Made by a program: the position numbers and the translations under genes | Origin: an uncultured Mollicutes bacterium | GTDB lineage: Bacteria > Bacillota_I > Bacilli_A > RFN20 > CAG-826 | Direction: 5' to 3' | DNA length: 14,813 nt | Assembly: GCA_937893635.1 (NCBI GenBank) | Contig: CALBGF010000109.1 | Span: 1-14,813, forward strand | Shown here: piece by piece, positions 6,106 to 14,755 of the stretch | How positions within the stretch are numbered: position 1 is the first letter of the stretch | How the letters are laid out: the number at the start of each line of letters is the position of its first letter | The notes under the pieces: model-generated | Database searches by the model: none | What the model was told of the DNA's origin: nothing | Seen by the model: the letters and a program-made list of their open reading frames with translations, nothing else

Positions 6106-7260
6106 TTACTTAATATCTTTTAAAGCATCCACTAAAGAACATAGTTTTGCGGTACTTTCTTCATTTAAACTTGATTTAATAGTAACAATTGGTTCAATAA
6201 ATGTTATATTTTTAGAATTAGCAAAAGCATCCTTAATAAGCTTTGCGGCCATTGGAGCCCAAGAACCATTTTCAATAATGGCAATATTATGATTTTGAAA
6301 GTTTCTTTCTAATAAACCATCAATAAATGTCTTAGTGAATGGAAACAAACCATTATTATATGTTGGTGTAGCAATTACTAATGTTTTATGTTTAAAACTT
6401 TCTGAAATAGCGTAAGATAAATCAGTGCGCGCTAAATCTTTGGCTTTTGCTTTAATACCTACTACGCTTAATAATTCAACAAGTCTATTAACAGCATTTT
6501 TAGTATTTCCATAAATGGAATTATAAACAATAAAAATATCATTATCTTCTGGAGTATAACTTGACCAAGCATTGTATAAGCCTAAATAGTAACTAAGATT
6601 ATCTTTTAGTACTGGACCATGCAAAGGACAAATCATTTCAATATCTAAACTAGCGGCTTTCTTTAATAACATCTGTACTTGTAAGCCATATTTACCGACA
6701 ATTCCGATGTAATATCTTCTTGCTTCATCAGCCCAATCTTCTTCAACGTCTAAAGCGCCAAATTTACCAAATCCATCTGCGGTAAATAATATTTTAGTGT
6801 AAGAATCATAAGTTACCATTACTTCTGGCCAATGAACCATTGGAGCAAAGATGAATTTTAAAGTATGTTTTCCGATGCTTAATTCTTCTCCATCTTTAAC
6901 AACTAAAGTATTAGAAATATCTTTATTAAAGAATTGTTTAATCATTACAAAAGTTTTAGCATTTCCAATAACAGTAATATTAGGATAGATTTCCACTAAT
7001 TTCATGATATTAGCGGAATGATCTGGTTCCATGTGTTGTACAACTAGGTAATCAGGTGTTTTATCTTTTAAAACATCCTTTATATTTTCAATCCAAGTAG
7101 AAGCAAAGTTTTTATCTACTGTGTCCATAATAACAATTTTTTCATCCATGATGACATAAGAATTATAACTAATTCCGTTTTTAACAACATATTGTCCTTC
7201 AAATAAATCGATATTGTGGTCATTTACTCCCACATAATAAGTATCTTTATTAATTTGCAT
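6106..7260 (-). CDS. fprA: Flavodiiron protein (A-type flavoprotein, O2/NO reductase)
   Basis: 384 aa in two parts. Residues about 1-235 are a metallo-beta-lactamase-like di-iron domain with ligands His76, Glu78 and Asp80 and the neighbouring His81 in QHMEPDHSAN, His143 in MVHWPE, Asp162 in TADGFG, and His214 in PLHGPV. Residues about 242-384 are a flavodoxin domain binding FMN (IVYNSIYGNT near 244-253). Such cytoplasmic enzymes reduce oxygen to water or NO to N2O and protect anaerobes. There is no rubredoxin or reductase extension, so electrons must come from a separate rubredoxin or similar donor. I chose the ATG at 7260, preceded by GGAGG (7269-7273); the TTG at 7275 overlaps that ribosome site. 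All di-iron ligands are present, so the enzyme should be active. Which gas it prefers cannot be read from sequence. Confidence 0.93.
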   Translation of the reverse strand: MQINKDTYYVGVNDHNIDLFEGQYVVKNGISYNSYVIMDEKIVIMDTVDKNFASTWIENIKDVLKDKTPDYLVVQHMEPDHSANIMKLVEIYPNITVIGNAKTFVMIKQFFNKDISNTLVVKDGEELSIGKHTLKFIFAPMVHWPEVMVTYDSYTKILFTADGFGKFGALDVEEDWADEARRYYIGIVGKYGLQVQMLLKKAASLDIEMICPLHGPVLKDNLSYYLGLYNAWSSYTPEDNDIFIVYNSIYGNTKNAVNRLVELLSVVGIKAKAKDLARTDLSYAISESFKHKTLVIATPTYNNGLFPFTKTFIDGLLERNFQNHNIAIIENGSWAPMAAKLIKDAFANSKNITFIEPIVTIKSSLNEESTAKLCSLVDALKDIK

Positions 7261-7283
7261 AATTATTTCCTCCAATATAATTT

Positions 7284-7312
7284 ATTATAACATTTCGATA
7301 ACAGAAAGTTAT
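7284..7312 (-). promoter_or_regulatory. Candidate promoter and operator of the flavodiiron gene
   Basis: Minus strand: a perfect -10 TATAAT (7284-7289). No good -35 at 17 bp; TTGATA sits 22 bp upstream, too far for a normal promoter. ATAAC-AGAAA-GTTAT (7298-7312) is an exact inverted repeat just upstream of the -10 and may bind a regulator. The gene also follows a strong terminator, so it needs its own promoter. Confidence 0.4.
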
Positions 7313-7326
7313 ATCAAATGCTCATT

Positions 7327-7350
7327 AAAAAAGAGGCAAATAGTTGCCTC
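7327..7350 (-). terminator. Intrinsic terminator of the lipoprotein operon
   Basis: On the minus strand GAGGCAA (7344-7350) pairs with TTGCCTC (7333-7339) around a 4-nt loop, followed by six T (7327-7332). It begins 10 nt after the stop of the 851-aa lipoprotein and separates that unit from the flavodiiron gene. Confidence 0.93.
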
Positions 7351-7360
7351 GTATTATATT

Positions 7361-9916
7361 TTATTTATAGAAACTTAGTCCGCCAGAATCATTCATAATA
7401 CGTACATAACCTTTTTCTGGTTCTTTCATGATAAAAATATTGTATAATTGTCCACTGATAGTTTTCTTGTATAGTATACTACTAGTATATTCATTAGATA
7501 CTATATAATTAGCCTTGCTAATAGAATCTTTTAATGAATTGTAGGCTTCTTCTACGTTTTTAGTATAAATAAATGCCTCGTTACGGTATCCAAATCCATA
7601 ATTTAGTAATGTGTTGACTGAATCTTCATGCGCTTTAGCCCAAATCTCCACTTTTGCATCACTTGGCAAAGTAACATTATAGCCAAGTGATGGATCAATA
7701 TTAGTATATAAACTAATTAATGAATCGAGGTTGGTATAATTTAGTATTTTAATAGGACTATCGCCTCTATAAATAAGAATTTCAAGACGATATTCAAACG
7801 ATTCATGTCCATAATATGTATAGTCACTAGTATGATAACAAGCAATATCAACATATTGGTTGTTATTTTTTGTAAATACATAATGGGTTTGTCCTCTAGA
7901 TATGTAAGTATAAATTTTATTATTTTCTTTATATTGCGAATATCCTAATTCTTGCACTAATGCTCGCTTATAATCTTCTGAAACATTGCGATTTAAATCT
8001 AAAGTCACACAAATAAGTGGTTCATCATACATTGTGTTAGCGTAATTATCAAGTTCATAAATTGTATAATCAGCATCATAAGTACCAGCTAATTTCAAAA
8101 AATCATTGGCATTAAACCAGCTTATTTTATTGCTTACTGCTTTTGCAATATTTGGCATTTGAATAATATCATCGGACTTATAAATCCACATGCTTAATTG
8201 GCTTTGTTGTCCAGTTATATTGCTAGATAGATACAAAACATCAAAGACCATGCCATCATTTTTAAAGATAACATGTCTAAAGCCATATGAATCTTTAACT
8301 TCATCATATTTACTTAATGGAATAGAGGAAAGGTTAATAATATAAGCTTTATATTGATTTTCACTGATATCTAGTTGACCAATAAATAATCCATTCATGT
8401 TATTTTTACTACTAATAGCGTATTGTTCTTCAATGTTATAATCAGTTCCTTCTCCAAATTTGTATGAAACAACACTTGTATTTTTATTAATTAGAGGAAA
8501 ATTCGCAATATTTGTATATTGTTCGATTTTTTCTGAAACACTTAATTTTCTAAAAATTGTAGTACTAGGTACAATTTTCAAAACGATATCATTTTGGGAA
8601 TCGTTGTCATTTTGAACAATAACTCTTTCTAAGCAAATTTCATAAGAATTATCTTCACCAAATCTTCCGGCATTTTTAAATTCATTAAGTAATTTTGTTT
8701 TAGTGTCTGTTGAAAGATAATTAGGAATCACAACATCCAAATAAAATAAGGACTTTGAATTAGAAATATTTGGAAATACTGCTTTTATAATAGTATCTCC
8801 ATTTGTACTTAATTGTTCTGGCATACTACTAACATAAGCATATGTAGTATATAGAGATCCATTAAAGTAAGAATATCTACTAAAAAAGTTATAGGCATAA
8901 TTCCCGCCCCCATATAAATCGGCAATACTTTCTTCGGAAAATTCTGGAATATGTTTACATTCAGAAACAAATTGAATGCTCCCGTTAATACCATAGACAA
9001 CATTATTTTTTGTCTTAATGGTTGTATTAACTCGTACTTTGTCACTAACCTTGAATTTCTTTTCTTTCACATCTTTAATACAAATACCAATATTTCCTGT
9101 ATCATTATCAGCATTTGCAACATATACATCGCCATTATCATCAATAGCGGTTACAATTGCATCAAAACTGACACAATCATCTTCATAAAGTGATGTTGCT
9201 TTTTGACTATTATCTGCTAGAATTTTATAATCGTAAATGCGTTCATCAAATTTTGAACCATTTTGAACCCATTCGTTATAAAAGTAAATGTCTTCTCTAT
9301 TAAGCAATATATATTCAGACTCACTTAATGGATAGTCATTTTCATAGATGTATAAATTGTTTAATCTACCATTTTTACCAATAGTTATGGTAATATTATT
9401 AGAATATCTAAGCATTTTTGACTCGAAAAAATCTGCAACAGCGCGGCATAATTTACTATCAGTAGATTTATAAGTAAAATCATCAAATTTTTCAAATGAG
9501 GAAGCGTAATACTTAAGTATATAATTAAGATTATTAAGCGTGTATGCTTCAAACTGATTGGAATAGCCAGTTCTACCATATACATTCATATGTTGTAATA
9601 ATGTATCACTTTCCAAATCATTTGTGGTTATTAATTGATGAACATAATTAGAATCAGAAGCAGGTACAATATACCCACTCCCGTTAAAACCATTGTAGTA
9701 AAAGTTATTTGTATAGATTTCTTTATAATATCGTGAATCTTCACCGATGTTTTTTATGCAATAGTATTTTGTATTATTTATGGCTTCACTTAAACTTTTA
9801 ACTTTTATAACTTGTGATGAGTTATTAGAGTTGGAGTTTGAGCTGGAAGTATTATTACATCCAGAAAGAGCAATAGTTAATAACAAAGGAACTATAACTA
9901 ATGATGCTTTTTTCAT
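7361..9916 (-). CDS. Large surface lipoprotein of unknown function (851 aa)
   Basis: The first 20 residues are a lipoprotein signal peptide with lipobox LSGC and lipid-acceptor Cys20, followed by a Ser/Asn linker (21-34). It should be anchored to the outer face of the membrane. I do not recognise the family. Residues about 248-320 resemble the OB-fold found in other secreted Gram-positive proteins (FDAIVTAIDDNGDVYVAN, then FKVSDKVRVNTTI). The rest is rich in Tyr, Asn and beta strands, and four stretches (about 388-432, 523-565, 634-675, 756-788) follow a similar pattern of hydrophobic strand, short helix, then strand, suggesting diverged repeats of one module. No catalytic motif is seen. An AGAAAGG ribosome site lies 6 nt before the ATG. 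It starts 24 nt after the 726-aa lipoprotein, is surely co-transcribed with it, and ends at a terminator. A solute-binding or adhesive role is possible but unsupported. Confidence 0.85.
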   Translation of the reverse strand: MKKASLVIVPLLLTIALSGCNNTSSSNSNSNNSSQVIKVKSLSEAINNTKYYCIKNIGEDSRYYKEIYTNNFYYNGFNGSGYIVPASDSNYVHQLITTNDLESDTLLQHMNVYGRTGYSNQFEAYTLNNLNYILKYYASSFEKFDDFTYKSTDSKLCRAVADFFESKMLRYSNNITITIGKNGRLNNLYIYENDYPLSESEYILLNREDIYFYNEWVQNGSKFDERIYDYKILADNSQKATSLYEDDCVSFDAIVTAIDDNGDVYVANADNDTGNIGICIKDVKEKKFKVSDKVRVNTTIKTKNNVVYGINGSIQFVSECKHIPEFSEESIADLYGGGNYAYNFFSRYSYFNGSLYTTYAYVSSMPEQLSTNGDTIIKAVFPNISNSKSLFYLDVVIPNYLSTDTKTKLLNEFKNAGRFGEDNSYEICLERVIVQNDNDSQNDIVLKIVPSTTIFRKLSVSEKIEQYTNIANFPLINKNTSVVSYKFGEGTDYNIEEQYAISSKNNMNGLFIGQLDISENQYKAYIINLSSIPLSKYDEVKDSYGFRHVIFKNDGMVFDVLYLSSNITGQQSQLSMWIYKSDDIIQMPNIAKAVSNKISWFNANDFLKLAGTYDADYTIYELDNYANTMYDEPLICVTLDLNRNVSEDYKRALVQELGYSQYKENNKIYTYISRGQTHYVFTKNNNQYVDIACYHTSDYTYYGHESFEYRLEILIYRGDSPIKILNYTNLDSLISLYTNIDPSLGYNVTLPSDAKVEIWAKAHEDSVNTLLNYGFGYRNEAFIYTKNVEEAYNSLKDSISKANYIVSNEYTSSILYKKTISGQLYNIFIMKEPEKGYVRIMNDSGGLSFYK

Positions 9917-9940
9917 TTTGTGCCTTTCTAAGACTATTTA

Positions 9941-12121
9941 TTAGCCTCTTGCAAATGTTAATTTAACTGTTTCTATAACGCCATCAACGGATAATGTGAC
10001 ATTAATACCTTTATAGTCTTTAGCAATAACAATTTTATCGATAGAATCTACATGCTCGTTAGCAACTATTTGTGCTAATGAAGCACTATCAAGTACTACT
10101 TCGTAACCATCATCTGTTTCGCTAATAGTAACATCAGCATCAACACGAACATTAATTATTGCGACATAGTTTTCATCGTATTTGGTTATTGAAAATTGAA
10201 CCTTGTTTTCTTCGTTTTTGAAGAATAAGCCCACCATTACTTTGTTAGTAGTTGTACCTGCCCAGTTTGTTTGTTTCATAAACGATTCTAATGAAAACGC
10301 TTCTAATTGTAATGAGTAAGTAGAAGTTCCGGTGTCTGTTGTTAAAATTAAATTATAAGAAGCACTAATTGATAAGCCAACATTTGTAACTGGGGTATCA
10401 TCACTTTGAGATAAAACAAATGTTTTTGTGCTTTCGTTATAAGCGTATTTTAATGTCATATTTGTGCTTAAAGTGTTATCAACTATAGTTACATTACCAA
10501 CTTTATTATTGGAAACATCGGGTGCAAATGTAACTTCTGCAATAACCTCAACTCCGTTAACTCCTTTAGAAGAACGTATATATTTTTTGGAAATTAATGA
10601 GTCAAATGATGGAGCAGCCTTTACATTAATTGTAATATTTTGACTAACATTACTAGAAACAGAAGAGAACATTTTTACTTTATATGTTCCAACTTCATTA
10701 GCGGAGAAACTATATGTTTTAACGTCGCTACCATATACACTAATATTGGCAACTTCTAATGAAGACTTACTAGCATCTCCTTCAATTATTTCTGCACTAA
10801 ATTCTTGAGAAGCAGTGTAAGGATTCATGTTTGCTTTTAAATATATTGGCTGATTAACATATAAATCTAAAGACGGATTTTCTGTAAGCGATTTTAATGA
10901 ATATGTAGATCCTTCTAGAGTATAAGCACTTAAATACATAGATGTAGGGACAGCCTTAGTGACATGGAAAGTAACAGTCTTGCTTGTTTTAGCTGTTTTG
11001 ATTGTTGCAACATAGTCTCCTTCTTGGAATGAACTAATTGTTAATATATTATTGCTAAAGAACCCACTAAGTCCGGTAACACCATCAGGCAATGTTACTT
11101 TTATTTGGTCAATGCCACTATTAGCGGTGGATGGAGCATAAGTTCCTAATTTGAATGTTAAGCTACTACCAGATGGGAAAGAGTACTCATCAGTCATTGT
11201 ATTGTTTTCGTTATCAACAAAATTAATTGATTCAAAATACATAGTTTCAATATCGTAAGGATTTTGCAATGTCCTCTCGCCGACATTTTGAACATAACTA
11301 ATAGAATTAGTATTAGTGGTTGTTGCTCCTTCATTTACTGAATAAGTTCCATCTTCGTAATTAGCGGTAATACTCTTATTATCATATGTGCTAGAAGAAA
11401 ACTTTATTGATGTAAAAGCATCTTGATTGGTTTGAAATTCTATTTCAGCAATAGTAAGAGTAGGATTATCAGCATAATCCTTGCCGACTAAACCAACTTT
11501 GAATTTTACATTTGAATCAGAAGAAAGTGATAATCCTTCAAAGTCTTTATTGGCATTTTGGGTAATTATTTCAAGAACATAACTCATTAATCCTTTGACG
11601 CCATATAAGTTTTTAGAATAAGTAAAGAAACTTGGTCCATACAAATTTTCTTCACTAGGATTATAAGCACTAGATAATGTCCCATTGCTATTTATAGTGA
11701 TACCATAAACTGCATTCGTGGAGTCATGACCAAAATATGTATTTTCATAAGAAGAAACAAAAGTAAAATCGCCATATTTGTCAGTACCATATTCATATGT
11801 TGCCGTGGAATAAGCAGTTACTAAACTTCCGCTTTTCACTTTACTTTGCGCTTCAAGCCCTTTAGATATAATATTGGCCACTTCCTTTGAGGTTATTTCT
11901 TTTTTCTCGAGTGCTGAACTGTTGGAAGCAGAACTAGAGGTGCTAGGTTGAGCTGATACACTTGGTTCAATAGAAACACTTGGAGATGCAGGAATGCTAG
12001 GGCTAACCGAATCAGGGGCACTGACACTTGGTTTGTTACTAGCTGATGTGGAATTGCTGTTGCAACCAGCTAATGCAAATATTGCTACTAAAAGATATAT
12101 AGATAATACTTTTTTCTTCAT
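9941..12121 (-). CDS. Large surface lipoprotein with Ser/Pro linker and Ig-like domains (726 aa)
   Basis: Signal peptide with lipobox LAGC and Cys20, then a long Ser/Pro/Ala linker (21-70) with repeated PSVS, a typical flexible stalk through the cell wall. Residues about 75-270 form a beta-rich domain, with a LYGVKGLMSYVLEII helix near 172-186, in the style of LolA/LppX-like lipoproteins; this is a pattern resemblance only. Residues about 310-390 and 393-500 look like two bacterial Ig-like domains (EGDYVATIKTAKTSKTVTFHV; NEVGTYKVKMFSSVSSNVSQ). Residues about 504-726 are two further beta-rich modules. No enzymatic motif is visible. GGAGG lies 7 nt before the ATG. It is the first gene of a two-gene unit with the 851-aa lipoprotein. 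Function unknown; binding of a surface ligand or a structural role would fit. Confidence 0.85.
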   Translation of the reverse strand: MKKKVLSIYLLVAIFALAGCNSNSTSASNKPSVSAPDSVSPSIPASPSVSIEPSVSAQPSTSSSASNSSALEKKEITSKEVANIISKGLEAQSKVKSGSLVTAYSTATYEYGTDKYGDFTFVSSYENTYFGHDSTNAVYGITINSNGTLSSAYNPSEENLYGPSFFTYSKNLYGVKGLMSYVLEIITQNANKDFEGLSLSSDSNVKFKVGLVGKDYADNPTLTIAEIEFQTNQDAFTSIKFSSSTYDNKSITANYEDGTYSVNEGATTTNTNSISYVQNVGERTLQNPYDIETMYFESINFVDNENNTMTDEYSFPSGSSLTFKLGTYAPSTANSGIDQIKVTLPDGVTGLSGFFSNNILTISSFQEGDYVATIKTAKTSKTVTFHVTKAVPTSMYLSAYTLEGSTYSLKSLTENPSLDLYVNQPIYLKANMNPYTASQEFSAEIIEGDASKSSLEVANISVYGSDVKTYSFSANEVGTYKVKMFSSVSSNVSQNITINVKAAPSFDSLISKKYIRSSKGVNGVEVIAEVTFAPDVSNNKVGNVTIVDNTLSTNMTLKYAYNESTKTFVLSQSDDTPVTNVGLSISASYNLILTTDTGTSTYSLQLEAFSLESFMKQTNWAGTTTNKVMVGLFFKNEENKVQFSITKYDENYVAIINVRVDADVTISETDDGYEVVLDSASLAQIVANEHVDSIDKIVIAKDYKGINVTLSVDGVIETVKLTFARG

Positions 12122-12151
12122 AAATAAGCCTCCTTAAAACATTTAATTGAA

Positions 12152-12190
12152 GATAAAATATTCCTCTTTGATAATGTAAAGTGACATTAT
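12152..12190 (-). promoter_or_regulatory. Inverted repeat over a candidate promoter of the lipoprotein operon
   Basis: ATAATGT (12171-12177) and ACATTAT (12184-12190) are exact 7-bp arms with a 6-bp centre, extendable by T-A and G-T pairs. The arm overlaps a minus-strand -35-like TTTACA (12175-12180), which is 17 bp from a weak -10 TTTATC (12152-12157). This arrangement suits a repressor operator; a leader hairpin is the alternative. Confidence 0.35.
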
Positions 12191-12263
12191 TAGAAAAAAA
12201 TTAGAAAATATAAATGATTTTTTAAATACTGCTGATTTGCATTACCAAAGATTTATTAACAGT

Positions 12264-12292
12264 ATTATACAAATCTAAATAAACAAAATAAA
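12264..12292 (-). promoter_or_regulatory. Alternative promoter of the lipoprotein operon
   Basis: Minus strand: perfect -10 TATAAT (12264-12269) with a poor -35 TTTATT (12287-12292) at 17 bp. Use of this start would give a leader of about 135 nt containing the 12171-12190 inverted repeat as an RNA hairpin. I see no known riboswitch pattern in it. Confidence 0.35.
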
Positions 12293-12302
12293 GAGAAAAG
12301 AC

Positions 12303-12349
12303 AATAAAAGCGCTTTATTTTAAGATAGTAGAAGCGTAATGTTTCTACT
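12303..12349 (-). terminator. Two weak hairpins after the cysteine peptidase gene
   Basis: AGTAGAA/TTCTACT (12327-12333 and 12343-12349, 9-nt loop) begins on the stop codon of the peptidase. Further downstream AATAAA/TTTATT (12303-12308 and 12314-12319) surrounds AGCGC. Neither has a proper T tract on the minus strand, so termination is likely leaky and read-through into the lipoprotein genes is possible. Confidence 0.3.
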
Positions 12350-14667
12350 TAAATACTATGTTTCTTTTTTAATAAAACAATAACTAGACCAGTTATAACG
12401 ATAATAGCAACAGCACCAACTAAGATAATAATTAAAGTAGAATTGCTATTATTATCTATAAATTGCTTAGATATATTGTTAATAGTATCTTCAATATTCG
12501 GTGACTCTTCACTGTTGCTTTTCGCACAATAGGCCACCTTAAGAATAGCTTTTGTATTTTCATCGAGGTTATTGTAGGCATCCACTAATTCTTGAGCATT
12601 TTCTTTAGTTATGTTAGTGGTATCCATGTTTTCTTCTTTATACCATAAATTATTTAAATAATTATAGGCATTTTCTAAAGAAGACATAGTTTCAATTTCT
12701 GCTGCGATTAATGCCTTTTCTTCATCTGATAGTGATGAAACAATTGCTTTAGCTTGCTCTATTTTTTCATTAATATTTGTTAAATCACGAACATTTTCTC
12801 TAGTAACGCTAAATTCGTTTTTAACATTTTCAATAGCGGCTTTTGCTTCATCAATTAAAGCTGAACTATATGCTTCAACATTAACTTCAATAGTGGCTGC
12901 AATAGAACTATTTCCCACACTTGTTGCGGTAATAACTGCTTTTCCCTTATTTAATGCGGTAACTACACCATCATTAACTGTGGCAACATTGGTATCACTT
13001 GATGACCAAGTTAGATTTTTGTTCTTAGCATTAGATGGAGTAAAAGTTGGAGTAAGGGTATATGTATCACCAGCAGCTAGATTAATTGAAGATTTATCAA
13101 AACTAATACTTTCTAAATCAACAATGTCTCCAGTAGTTAACGCTTTAACTCTAAAATTTATTTTATTACTTCGACTTACATCAGTCCATGATGTTCCGTT
13201 TGTGGAAAAATAACTTTGTCCACTAGATGCGGAATTTACAGTATTTATTCCATTTTGTGTATCGTTGTAACTTTCATCACAAGCTAATGTAATTGATTTA
13301 GAAGGATTTGATGCGTTAGTTAAACGAACAACAACCGCAAATTTGTTACCTTTATTAATAGTAGGAATTGTGTCTAATTCAATGGTATGAAATCCTGCAT
13401 ATGTTTCGACACCACTTTTTTGACTAACTAATTTTCCAGAAGTTGGAGTATTAGTAACATTATCATAAATAGAAATATCATATTTTACATCTTCATCAAA
13501 ACTAACAAATGTTACTGCACCAACATTTTCATTATCTTGAGCGGTAAATACATTAGCCATATATCCTCCGCCAGTATAACCGCCTTCATTATCATTATCG
13601 CTATATTCAGCATAGAAATCGCTTGTTCCATCATATTGATAGTTTTTTTCATAATTATCTTTAGATTCAAATGAATAAAAGGCAGTTGGTTCAGCAATTA
13701 CTGATGAGTCTTCATAAGAAAGCCAAAAATAGCCATTATCTCCCCAATCATTACCCCAACTATTTTTCACTAGCCAAGCGCCATTATTTGTTGGACGAGA
13801 TTTAGAATTAAATTTTGTTTTTGAAAAATTATCATCCCAACCAACTACTGTGACTTCATGATTAGCCCAATTGAATTTATTGCTACTAGTACTAACTGAT
13901 TGGACATAGCAATAAGAATCATAAGTATCGTTAAAGTAACGGTCGTTTTCGTCATGGTAATAGCCGAAATCACCTGCTCCATATTCTAAAATCATTTCTT
14001 TCATTAAAGATATGTCGCTAGTATCAATTATATAGCAGTCTTTTAAATGTGCTTCAGTTAAAGTATATGCTTCACTAGTAGAACTAGGCTTAAAACTTTT
14101 ATTATTACTTTTATAAGTGTATTTAGTGTTTTTTCCTTCATCAGCAGGACCAGTCCAGCGAGCATAAGATAGCATGGAATTATAGTTTATTCCTCCATAA
14201 TCTAAGTAGGAATCACTTGTAAGTTTATAGGAATCACCAGTTAATAATCCTAATGCATCATAAGAATTATTATATGTAAAATATGCTAGGTGTAATTCAG
14301 ATAGATTTATGGAATTCTTATCAAATCCGTTATTTTTAATTAAACTAGCTTCACTCGCTGCACTTGCGGCAAAAGCCCAACATGTACCATCATTACCTTG
14401 GTCTTTAACAGAAGTGATATATCCTTCTTTTCTAGCATCGTAAGATGATGGTAAACTAGTTGCTTTTTTAATTCTTTTAACATTATTAGTAGATGTTTTA
14501 TCTATATATTTAATTTGTTTATTTGTATGAATTCTTCCATATTGAGAAGATAGTGAATTTTGGGTATTGAGTACATAACCTTTTTGGATTTGTTGAGTAT
14601 TGTCCTTAGTATTAAATAAATTAGGAACAATACTTAATAACAATAAGAATTTGATAAAATTTTTCAT
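12349..14667 (-). CDS. Membrane-anchored papain-like (C1A) cysteine peptidase with Ig-like domain
   Basis: 772 aa from the ATG at 14667, chosen because GGGGTG lies 5 nt upstream and a signal peptide (MKNFIKFLLLLSIVPNLF) follows at once; an ATG at 14709 would put 14 residues before it. After a propeptide-like stretch (about 22-71) comes the peptidase: oxyanion Gln90 in VKDQG, catalytic Cys96 in GTCWAFA, His270 in ANHEVTVVGWDD and Asn302 in VKNSWGNDWG. Residues about 369-510 resemble the lectin-like domain that follows such peptidases in clostridia. Residues 518-596 are a BIG2 Ig-like domain. About 600-736 is helical, with repeats of the SLSDEEKALIAAEIE type. A transmembrane helix (743-766) and KKKHSI tail end the protein, so it stays anchored in the membrane with the enzyme outside. 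The full set of catalytic residues suggests an active surface protease; the substrate is unknown. Confidence 0.92.
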   Translation of the reverse strand: MKNFIKFLLLLSIVPNLFNTKDNTQQIQKGYVLNTQNSLSSQYGRIHTNKQIKYIDKTSTNNVKRIKKATSLPSSYDARKEGYITSVKDQGNDGTCWAFAASAASEASLIKNNGFDKNSINLSELHLAYFTYNNSYDALGLLTGDSYKLTSDSYLDYGGINYNSMLSYARWTGPADEGKNTKYTYKSNNKSFKPSSTSEAYTLTEAHLKDCYIIDTSDISLMKEMILEYGAGDFGYYHDENDRYFNDTYDSYCYVQSVSTSSNKFNWANHEVTVVGWDDNFSKTKFNSKSRPTNNGAWLVKNSWGNDWGDNGYFWLSYEDSSVIAEPTAFYSFESKDNYEKNYQYDGTSDFYAEYSDNDNEGGYTGGGYMANVFTAQDNENVGAVTFVSFDEDVKYDISIYDNVTNTPTSGKLVSQKSGVETYAGFHTIELDTIPTINKGNKFAVVVRLTNASNPSKSITLACDESYNDTQNGINTVNSASSGQSYFSTNGTSWTDVSRSNKINFRVKALTTGDIVDLESISFDKSSINLAAGDTYTLTPTFTPSNAKNKNLTWSSSDTNVATVNDGVVTALNKGKAVITATSVGNSSIAATIEVNVEAYSSALIDEAKAAIENVKNEFSVTRENVRDLTNINEKIEQAKAIVSSLSDEEKALIAAEIETMSSLENAYNYLNNLWYKEENMDTTNITKENAQELVDAYNNLDENTKAILKVAYCAKSNSEESPNIEDTINNISKQFIDNNSNSTLIIILVGAVAIIVITGLVIVLLKKKHSI

Positions 14668-14716
14668 AAAAACACCCCACTTAAATAGATTGTAACAAAT
14701 TGCTTGCAAGATATAA

Positions 14717-14745
14717 ATTAAAACGCTTTGTTATTTATTGGTAAA
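14717..14745 (-). promoter_or_regulatory. Candidate promoter of the cysteine peptidase gene
   Basis: Minus strand: -35 TTTACC (14740-14745), 17-bp spacer, -10 TTTAAT (14717-14722, 5 of 6). It would give a leader of about 43 nt. A second -10-like TACAAT (14689-14694) lies closer to the gene but lacks a -35. Confidence 0.4.
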
Positions 14746-14755
14746 ATTATTAAAA

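Noticed and set aside
6053..6292. Plus-strand open frame of 79 codons
   Set aside because: Most of it is antisense to the conserved flavodoxin domain of the flavodiiron gene, without a ribosome site.
7258..7275. TTG start at 7275 for the flavodiiron protein
   Set aside because: That codon overlaps the GGAGG site which serves the ATG at 7260.
12893..13213. Plus-strand open frame of 106 codons
   Set aside because: It is antisense to the Ig-like and lectin-like domains of the peptidase and has no ribosome site or known motif.
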